From assembly GCF_002086635.1 (NCBI RefSeq), contig NZ_MVHD01000054.1, forward strand, positions 1-35,092: 35,092 bases of DNA, in the 5' to 3' direction. The notes below the pieces were generated by a model that did not search any database, was not told the DNA's origin, and saw only the letters and a list, made by a program, of their open reading frames with translations. This document shows positions 30,325 to 35,092 of this stretch, piece after piece (the first letter of the stretch is position 1; the number at the start of each line of letters is the position of its first letter). Made by a program: the position numbers and the translations under genes. The stretch is from Mycobacterium alsense. GTDB taxonomy: Bacteria; Actinomycetota; Actinomycetes; Mycobacteriales; Mycobacteriaceae.

Positions 30325-31398
30325 GTGAGCCTGAGCCTGGGAATCGTGGGCCTGCCGAACGTCGGCAAGTCGACGCTGTTCAACGCGCTGACCCGGAACA
30401 ACGTGGTGGCGGCCAACTACCCGTTCGCGACGATCGAGCCGAACGAGGGCGTGGTTTCGCTGCCCGACCCGCGGCTGGACAAGCTCGCCGAGCTTTTCGG
30501 ATCCGAGCGCATCGTGCCCGCGCCGGTCACGTTCGTCGACATCGCCGGCCTGGTCAAGGGGGCGTCCGAGGGAGCCGGGCTGGGCAACAAGTTCTTGGCC
30601 CACATCCGCGAATGCGACGCCATCTGCCAGGTGGTGCGGGTGTTCTCCGACGACGACGTGACGCATGTCGCCGGGCAGGTGGACCCCAAGTCCGACATCG
30701 AGGTCGTCGAGACCGAGCTGATCCTGGCCGACCTGCAGACCCTCGAACGCGCATTGCCGCGGCTGGAGAAGGAGGCGCGGACCAACAAGGAGCGCCGCCC
30801 GGCGTTCGAGGCCGCGTCGGCCGCGCGGGAAACCCTGGACGGCGGGACGACGCTGTTCGCCGCGGGGGTGGACGCTTCATTGTTGAAGGAGCTCAATCTC
30901 CTTACCACCAAACCGTTTCTGTACGTCTTCAACGCCGACGAGGCGGTGCTCACCGATGCGGCGCGCGTCGCCGAGCTGCGCCAGCTCGTGGCGCCCGCCG
31001 ACGCGGTGTTTTTGGACGCGGCCATCGAATCCGAGTTGGTCGAGCTCGACGACGAGTCGGCCGCCGAGCTGCTGGAGTCGATCGGGCAGACCGAGCGCGG
31101 CCTCGACGCGCTGGCCCGCGCGGGCTTTCACACGCTCAAGCTGCAGACCTTCCTGACCGCGGGCCCCAAGGAGGCGCGGGCGTGGGTGATTCACCAGGGC
31201 GACACCGCGCCCAAGGCCGCCGGGGTGATCCACAGCGACTTCGAGAAGGGCTTCATCAAGGCCGAGGTCGTGTCCTACGACGACCTGATCGCCGCCGGGT
31301 CCATGGCGGCGGCCAAGGCGGCCGGCAAGGTCCGCATGGAGGGCAAGGACTACGTCATGGCCGATGACGACGTGGTGGAGTTCCGGTTCAACGTGTAG
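30325..31398 (+). CDS. ychF: Redox-regulated ATPase YchF (OLA1 family)
   Basis: 357 residues, orthologue of Rv1112. A TRAFAC-class P-loop protein of the Obg-related family that prefers ATP, associated with ribosomes and stress responses. The P-loop GLPNVGKST is at 9-17. NYPFATIEPN is the G2 region, FVDIAGLVKGASEGAGLGNKF holds G3, and FNADEA replaces the GTP-specific NKxD, which explains the nucleotide preference. The C-terminal TGS-like domain includes TAGPKEARAW, GDTAPKAAGVIHSDFEKGF and the end VVEFRFNV. GTG 30325 is the conserved start; a TAGACT box ends 9 bases upstream. A degenerate copy of its 3' end occurs at 31886-31910. Confidence 0.97.
   Translation: MSLSLGIVGLPNVGKSTLFNALTRNNVVAANYPFATIEPNEGVVSLPDPRLDKLAELFGSERIVPAPVTFVDIAGLVKGASEGAGLGNKFLAHIRECDAICQVVRVFSDDDVTHVAGQVDPKSDIEVVETELILADLQTLERALPRLEKEARTNKERRPAFEAASAARETLDGGTTLFAAGVDASLLKELNLLTTKPFLYVFNADEAVLTDAARVAELRQLVAPADAVFLDAAIESELVELDDESAAELLESIGQTERGLDALARAGFHTLKLQTFLTAGPKEARAWVIHQGDTAPKAAGVIHSDFEKGFIKAEVVSYDDLIAAGSMAAAKAAGKVRMEGKDYVMADDDVVEFRFNV
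31374..31397 (+). repeat. Imprecise direct repeat, left copy (ychF 3' end)
   Basis: The last codons of ychF (ending TTCCGGTTCAACGTGTA) recur at 31886-31910 (ending TTCCGCTTCAACGTGTA). The inner 18 bases match at 17 positions; over 24-25 bases there are two substitutions and one indel. The repeats bracket the NTF2-like gene. Confidence 0.6.
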
Positions 31399-31445
31399 AC
31401 ATCTGGTCAGCGGTCAAAGACGTCGATCCTTGAGTTGGTGCTGAC

Positions 31446-31874
31446 ATGAGCAAGGTTCCGAGCCGTCAGGCTCGTTTGGCGCACGCGTCCAAACACGCCG
31501 AGCTGTGGAATCAGGGCAGGAAGGACGAGTGGGTGGCGTCCTGGCGCACCATCTGCCCCGGTGAGGTCCGCATGTTCGACCCGGTGGGCACCGAGGAGAA
31601 GCACGGCTTCGCCGCCGCCACTTCGGAGGCTTTCGACATGTTCCAATCGATCCTGAAGATCAAGATGATCACGGTGCAGGTCAACGGGAACGAGATGGCG
31701 TGGGTGTGCGAAAACCGCTTCGGCACCGAGCCGAACGTGCAAATGGCATACAGCATCGAAACGTTCGCTTGGGACGACGACGGCAACCTGCTCATCAAGA
31801 CGTACTATCCGATGCCGGAATCGGTTGGGGCCGAGGCGGACCCGTACGCCCATCTCCTGGAGGGGCAGCGGTAA
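31446..31874 (+). CDS. NTF2-like (SnoaL-type) protein of unknown function
   Basis: 142 residues. The layout of an N-terminal helix pair (RLAHASKHAELWNQGRKDEW, split by Trp21), a short loop and four to five beta strands with aromatic residues (MITVQVNGNEMAWVCENRFG, YSIETFAWDDDGNLLIKTYY) suggests an NTF2/SnoaL fold. The ancestral catalytic residues are not clearly placed, so I give no reaction. It starts 47 bases after ychF, with no good Shine-Dalgarno sequence or -10 box, so read-through from ychF is likely. By eye its codon use is less GC-rich than its neighbours. It lies between a repeat of the ychF 3' end, which suggests later arrival. It is absent from the M. tuberculosis order as I recall it. 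Confidence 0.75.
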   Translation: MSKVPSRQARLAHASKHAELWNQGRKDEWVASWRTICPGEVRMFDPVGTEEKHGFAAATSEAFDMFQSILKIKMITVQVNGNEMAWVCENRFGTEPNVQMAYSIETFAWDDDGNLLIKTYYPMPESVGAEADPYAHLLEGQR

Positions 31875-31885
31875 CCCGGGCTGAC

Positions 31886-31910
31886 GGTGGGGGTTCCGCT
31901 TCAACGTGTA
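31886..31910 (+). repeat. Imprecise direct repeat, right copy (ychF-like scar)
   Basis: The partner of 31374-31397. It lies just after the NTF2-like gene stop, within the 90 bases before the convergent TetR stop. Here the frame continues past GTGTA into CGAG instead of a stop, so it is a scar and not a gene end. Confidence 0.6.
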
Positions 31911-31964
31911 CGAGCTGTCCGGCGAGTGCGGTCGTTGGCATCGGGCCATGGGTGACCCAGCGGC

Positions 31965-32567
31965 TTACCGGTGTTCATCGATCAGTTTGGCCACTGCCTC
32001 CTGGGCATCGCCGGTGGTTAGCGGAGGTGTGGCGAACATTTCGGCGAGCATCATCGCCACCGGTGTGGTCCACAGCAGCATGCCCAACGCGACGGCGTGC
32101 TCACTGTCGGTCCCGGTATTCAGACGGGCGATCAGCGCCGCCAGGGCCGCCCCGAGACGTTCCATGTGATGCCCGCCAAGGCCGCCACGCAGGTCCTTGG
32201 TTGCGATGAGGATCTCCAACCCTGCCATCGCCTTTGGATTGGCGAACGCCTCCCACGTCGCCCGCACCAAGTCTTCGGTGTCCATCACCCGTTCCGGGTC
32301 GGCCAACGCCTCAAGCGATGCGACGAGGCGTTCCAAGGCATCTTCTATGACCGCGGTCAGCAGACCGTCCCGATCCCCGAAGTGATGTTGAATGACGCCC
32401 CAACTCATTCCGGCGCGCTCGATGATGTGCCGCGCGCTGGCCGCCGAGAAGCCCTCCTCGCGAATGCACCGAACCGTCTCGTCGATCAGCAGTTCTCGGG
32501 TCCGGTCCCCCCGCTGCTGTCGACCGGTGACCGGGCGGCGGGGAGCGGTGCGTCTGCCCGCGGTCAC
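31965..32567 (-). CDS. TetR-family transcriptional regulator
   Basis: 200 residues. The N-terminal HTH (about 22-68) fits TetR: LLIDETVRCIREEGFSAASARHIIERAGMSWGVIQHHFGDRDGLL, given here only as its landmarks GFSAAS, AGMSWG and HHFGDRDGLL. The ligand-binding domain is helical and Leu/Ala-rich, with LEILIATKDLRGGLGGHHMER as the most distinctive part. The start is GTG 32567 (CACC on the plus strand); a preceding ATG is out of frame. It is divergent from the EBP-like gene, and a 28-bp dyad in the shared 186-base region is the obvious operator. It probably represses the EBP-like gene and itself, responding to a hydrophobic ligand. The TetR family is certain; the target is inferred. Confidence 0.9.
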   Translation of the reverse strand: MTAGRRTAPRRPVTGRQQRGDRTRELLIDETVRCIREEGFSAASARHIIERAGMSWGVIQHHFGDRDGLLTAVIEDALERLVASLEALADPERVMDTEDLVRATWEAFANPKAMAGLEILIATKDLRGGLGGHHMERLGAALAALIARLNTGTDSEHAVALGMLLWTTPVAMMLAEMFATPPLTTGDAQEAVAKLIDEHR

Positions 32568-32690
32568 CGCCGCATTCCGCCCTGCTGACCGCGTTGCCTC
32601 ATCGAATCGAGCTTAAGACACCGCTCGAAGTTCCCCGTTCGTCTCCGCGTGGGCGCTGACCTGCGCGTGGCGGGAGCGCGCCCCTTGCTA

Positions 32691-32718
32691 CCAAAACATG
32701 GCGTATGCCATGCTTTGG
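32691..32718. promoter_or_regulatory. 28-bp dyad, candidate TetR operator
   Basis: CCAAAACATGGC (32691-32702) and GCCATGCTTTGG (32707-32718) pair at 11 of 12 positions around GTAT. It lies 35 bases before the EBP-like ATG and 123 bases before the TetR start, in the only non-coding space between the divergent pair. Size and symmetry are typical of TetR operators. Confidence 0.8.
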
Positions 32719-32753
32719 CGTGCAGCCAACCAGCCCCGCCGAAAGCCGAAGCC

Positions 32754-33515
32754 ATGACTGAGACGATTAGTGCCGACAACGAGCAAGCTTCACCGGGCAA
32801 GGGCGGACTCTCGTCACTGCAAAAGTCGCTCTTCGGCGTCCTGGCGTTCTTCTTCGTCATCCACGTCGTGTTCTGGTATCTCGAATTTCACGCCGGGGTC
32901 TCCCACGTCGTCGCGTCCACCACGCTGGTCGCCTTCGTCGTGGGTTGTTTCTTGACCGCGCTCGCGCTGCCGTGGTTGCCGCTTCCCGGACAGCGTGACC
33001 GCACCAGGGCGGAACGGCTCAGCGCGATGATCATCGTCTGGGTCTTCATCGCCCTGATCCCACGATTCATCTGGGAATTGCCGTGGCTCTTGTTTTTCGA
33101 CCAGATCAGGGACGGTGTGCGGCACGGTGCGCTCTGGACGTACATGTGGGCGCCCATCCTGCTCGGCGGCGACGCCCGATACCTCAACGGTGACCCGCTC
33201 ATCGTCGTTCTCGAGTGGATCGCCTTCTTCGTCGGACTTTTCGAGGCGTATGCGATGGTGCAGTTCTTCCGCAACGGCAAGCGGTTCACGAGCACCCAAC
33301 TGTCCTTCATCATGGGCGGGATGATCGTGGAGGTCACGCTGCCCGCGGTCTACTTCGGGGTAGAGATCGCGAACAACCTGCAAAGCATGACCAGTCCGGT
33401 CGAGATGTGGGTCAAGTTCGTGGTCCTGAACCTCTTGTGGTGCACCATGCCCTTCGTCACCTACTTCTGGGGCGTTCGCAGGCTCGCCCGCCAGGACCTG
33501 GCGGTGAAGTTCTAG
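32754..33515 (+). CDS. Emopamil-binding-protein (EBP)-like integral membrane protein
   Basis: 253 residues with five or six membrane helices. It resembles human EBP, the sterol delta8-delta7 isomerase, in the core: GGDARYLNGDPLIVVLEWIA aligns with the EBP block around GDSRY...CMET, and VVLNLLWCTMP with FMNALW...P. Key EBP residues can be matched: Glu80 to Glu108, Glu122 to Glu154, Asn193 to Asn226 and Trp196 to Trp229, with nearly equal spacing. EBP His76 is replaced by Arg104. The family (EBP, EXPERA) acts on or carries sterols in the membrane. ATG 32754 is chosen over an in-frame extension because it follows the TetR dyad. Activity is unproven; the altered histidine may mean a different reaction. 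Confidence 0.75.
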   Translation: MTETISADNEQASPGKGGLSSLQKSLFGVLAFFFVIHVVFWYLEFHAGVSHVVASTTLVAFVVGCFLTALALPWLPLPGQRDRTRAERLSAMIIVWVFIALIPRFIWELPWLLFFDQIRDGVRHGALWTYMWAPILLGGDARYLNGDPLIVVLEWIAFFVGLFEAYAMVQFFRNGKRFTSTQLSFIMGGMIVEVTLPAVYFGVEIANNLQSMTSPVEMWVKFVVLNLLWCTMPFVTYFWGVRRLARQDLAVKF

Positions 33516-33570
33516 GTACGGGCCGCAATCACTACTTGCCTGGATTGCGGTCCCGGGAAATCCTTGACAG

Positions 33571-33930
33571 ATGGCGACGGTCAAGCGCTGGGTTCGGTGG
33601 CCCACGAGGGCGTTGGTGAGTGGCGGGCTGATCGTGTCCGCCTTCGCGCCGCCCGTCATCCCTTCCGCCCAAGCCGCCCACTGGTGCCCGGGCCAGCAGT
33701 GGGATCCGGCGTGGGGCACCAACTACAGCTGGGACTGGAATCAGTGCCACGACTGGCAGCCGTCGGCCGCGCCGGGCGCCCTGGCGGGCTGGGGACCCTG
33801 GGGACCCCCGCCGCCGTGGGCCCCGCCGGCGCCGCCTCCGCCGTCGTGGGCGCCTCAGGCTCACCTGATGTGGAACCCGACGACGGGTGTTTGGGGATTC
33901 TTCAACAACGGGATCTGGACCCCGGTCTGA
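33571..33930 (+). CDS. Small secreted proline/tryptophan-rich protein
   Basis: 119 residues. A basic N-terminus, a hydrophobic core (ALVSGGLIVSAFAPPVI) and an AQA-AH site predict signal peptidase I cleavage near residue 35. The mature part of 84 residues starts AHWCPGQQWDPAWGTNYSW and includes two cysteines (HWCPG, WNQCHDW) likely to form a disulfide. A Pro/Trp-rich middle and a conserved-looking end (MWNPTTGVWGFFNNGIWTPV) follow. Similar WCPG-starting exported proteins are common in mycobacteria, but none has a function I can name. It lies 55 bases after the EBP-like gene and could be read through from it. No Shine-Dalgarno sequence is obvious. Confidence 0.82.
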   Translation: MATVKRWVRWPTRALVSGGLIVSAFAPPVIPSAQAAHWCPGQQWDPAWGTNYSWDWNQCHDWQPSAAPGALAGWGPWGPPPPWAPPAPPPPSWAPQAHLMWNPTTGVWGFFNNGIWTPV

Positions 33931-34020
33931 GCAGCGTCGCGGTTTGACCCTCCGGTCTTGTCGGAGGCGGTGCCTAGCATGCCCAGTGCAAAGCAGCGCA
34001 CACGCCAGCCGGGAGGTTTC

Positions 34021-34419
34021 ATGAAGTTCGTTTCGACCCGCATCATCACCGCCGACGTCGGCCGGCTCGTCGCTTTCTACGAGGCGGTCACGGGGGTGTC
34101 CGCGGTATGGGGCAACGAGCTTTTCGCCGAGATCCCGACTCCCGTGGGCACACTGGCCATCGGAAGCGACAAAACCGTGCCGCTGTTCGGAATCGGGTCC
34201 GCCGAGCCGGACTCCAACCGCAGCGCGATCGTGGAATTCCTCGTCGAGGATGTGGACGCGGAATTCGAGCGGCTCCGCGCCAGCCTGGCCGAGATCGTGA
34301 CGGAGCCGACGACCATGCCGTGGGGCAACCGCGCGTTGCTGTTCCGCGATCCCGACGGAAACCTCGTCAACCTGTTCACCCCGGTCAGCGAGGCGGCCCG
34401 CGCGAAGTTCGGAGTCTGA
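34021..34419 (+). CDS. VOC (glyoxalase/bleomycin-resistance fold) protein
   Basis: 132 residues with the paired beta-alpha-beta-beta-beta modules of the VOC superfamily: STRIITADVGRLVAFYEAVTG at the start, VEFLVEDVDAEFERLRA in the middle, and PWGNRALLFRDPDGNLVNLF at the end. The FRDPDGNLVNLF block is the typical C-terminal metal-side strand. VOC proteins include glyoxalases, dioxygenases, epimerases and drug-binding proteins; the substrate cannot be read from sequence. ATG 34021 follows GGGAGG (34011-34016) closely. An upstream in-frame ATG (33979) would add 14 basic residues and is less likely, because TAGCAT (33975-33980) looks like the -10 box of a short leader. Confidence 0.88.
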   Translation: MKFVSTRIITADVGRLVAFYEAVTGVSAVWGNELFAEIPTPVGTLAIGSDKTVPLFGIGSAEPDSNRSAIVEFLVEDVDAEFERLRASLAEIVTEPTTMPWGNRALLFRDPDGNLVNLFTPVSEAARAKFGV

Positions 34420-34570
34420 CCGCCGACCAAGGGGGTCGCCGGACACTCGCCCGCCGACATTCCGGCTCGGCGGCATTTGCATAACGAATTTGCTGTAAGT
34501 GTGGTGTGCGTCATTGCCTAATTGGTGCATGAGCCGCGCCACATATTTTGGTTGTCAATAAAGTTATTGC

Positions 34571-34576
34571 TAGCCT
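34571..34576 (+). promoter_or_regulatory. Candidate -10 box for the NlpC/P60-like gene
   Basis: TAGCCT ends 8 bases before the ATG at 34585; a weak -35 (TTGGTT) lies 17 bases upstream. The 165 bases before this gene (34420-34584) are visibly richer in A and T than the rest of the window and contain no gene. Confidence 0.45.
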
Positions 34577-34584
34577 GCCTGGCC

Positions 34585-35092
34585 ATGGTTGTTTTAGCGA
34601 CGTTGGTAACTCTGATCAATCAGGTTTCCGGGACGCCTTATATCGCGGGCGGAGATTCTCCTGCGGGCACCGATTGCTCCGGGCTGGCCTCGTGGGTCGC
34701 CAATGCGGCGACCGACCGGCCGATTTACGGCAACAGGTTCAACACCGGCAACGAGGAAGCCGCGCTGTTGGCGCGGGGCTTCCAATACGGGACCGCGCCC
34801 AACGCGTTGGTGATCGGCTGGAACGGTGGGCACACGGCGGTCACCCTGCCGGACGGCACCTCGGTGTCCAGCGGCGAGCGCGGCGGCGTGCACATCGGTG
34901 GACCCGGCGCCTACCAGGCCGGATTCACTCACCACATGTTCCTGCCGATGCCGCCCGAAGGCGACGTCGGCCTTCCTCCGCCACCCGCCGCCCCGCCGCC
35001 ACCGCCCGGCGCGCCCCCGCCGCCGGACGCACCACCGCCGCCGCCGGCCGTTTTGGTCGACGCCCCGGCCCCCGCGCCGCCGGACGCCCCGC
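34585..35092 (+). CDS. NlpC/P60-like cysteine hydrolase with proline-rich tail (3' truncated)
   Basis: The frame is open from ATG 34585 to the window end, giving 169 residues so far. PYIAGGDSPAGTDCSGLASW carries the catalytic Cys31 in the family signature DCSG, and His83 in GWNGGHTAVTLPDG fits the catalytic histidine (GHxAV). The domain ends near HHMFLPMPPEGD. After it comes a tail of PPPPAAPPPPPGAPP type that runs past the edge. NlpC/P60 enzymes cut D-Glu-to-diamino-acid bonds in peptidoglycan. There is no signal peptide, only a short hydrophobic start (MVVLATLVTLI), so export or an intracellular role is unclear. The downstream part is unseen. Confidence 0.8.
   Translation, partial: MVVLATLVTLINQVSGTPYIAGGDSPAGTDCSGLASWVANAATDRPIYGNRFNTGNEEAALLARGFQYGTAPNALVIGWNGGHTAVTLPDGTSVSSGERGGVHIGGPGAYQAGFTHHMFLPMPPEGDVGLPPPPAAPPPPPGAPPPPDAPPPPPAVLVDAPAPAPPDAP

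Noticed and set aside
31906..32169. Plus-strand frame starting MYELSGEC
   Set aside because: It runs antisense through the TetR gene and starts within the ychF-like repeat scar.
1..35092. mazEF3, vapBC32 and PE/PE_PGRS genes expected from M. tuberculosis synteny
   Set aside because: No matching translations were found between glpX and the esterase, after ychF, or before coaA; the positions are occupied by other genes.
1..35092. tRNA, rRNA, CRISPR arrays, insertion sequences or phage integration sites
   Set aside because: No cloverleaf, rRNA block, regularly spaced repeats, transposase or integrase translation could be seen; the two 60-bp elements are too short and lack coding content for an IS.

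Overview
The window is chromosomal DNA from a high-GC actinobacterium, almost certainly a slow-growing Mycobacterium outside the M. tuberculosis complex (an M. avium-complex-like species fits best). The gene order matches, from memory, the M. tuberculosis segment Rv1078 (pra) to Rv1112 (ychF), and most products look like close orthologues of those proteins. Mycothiol metabolism (mca), an acyl-ACP-desaturase-like protein (desA2), a PIN-PhoH protein (phoH2) and a Z-farnesyl diphosphate synthase all point to mycobacteria. The species is an inference.

Layout. 1-6281: end of pra, metB, greA and a DUF4307 protein (both minus), then mca, a small membrane protein and a thioredoxin-fold DUF255 protein as an overlapping operon. 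6291-10419: a ketosteroid-isomerase-like protein, a hemolysin III/PAQR protein (minus), short-chain Z-prenyl synthase, and two membrane proteins not expected here from the M. tuberculosis map. 10441-13676: coaA (minus), glyA, desA2. 13677-17763: phoH2 with a structured leader, a polysaccharide deacetylase, and a membrane class III adenylate cyclase with a full catalytic set. 17753-21270: proline-rich membrane protein, fumC and glpX on the minus strand. 21316-24668: a small divergent minus-strand gene, a DUF4245 protein, a dienelactone-hydrolase-like protein and an intact type-B carboxylesterase. 24669-27921: 3-beta-hydroxysteroid dehydrogenase, then xseB-xseA and a conserved protein, all minus. 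28011-31398: ispH, a DUF6542 membrane protein (minus), ychF. 31399-35092: an accessory tail with an NTF2-like protein, a TetR regulator divergent from an emopamil-binding-protein (EBP)-like membrane protein, a secreted proline-rich protein, a VOC protein and the 5' part of an NlpC/P60-like hydrolase.

The most interesting points are these. (1) A TetR gene and an EBP-like (sterol isomerase superfamily) gene diverge around a near-perfect 28-bp dyad. (2) A sequence matching the published KstR operator consensus abuts the -10 box of the 3-beta-HSD gene. With the ketosteroid-isomerase homologue, this gives a steroid theme spread over three loci. (3) Two copies of a 60-bp palindromic element each fill the gap between convergent genes (metB/greA and ispH/DUF6542). 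(4) A small gene at 21316-21618 shows strong coding bias on the minus strand and shares a promoter-like box with DUF4245. (5) An imprecise repeat of the ychF 3' end flanks an NTF2-like gene, suggesting insertion or duplication. (6) At least 13 genes have a TANNNT box 6-8 bases before the start codon, the arrangement expected of leaderless mycobacterial transcripts.

I saw no rRNA, tRNA, CRISPR array, insertion sequence or prophage. No gene-free stretch exceeds about 250 bases. All identifications come from reading translations against remembered families; no search was run.
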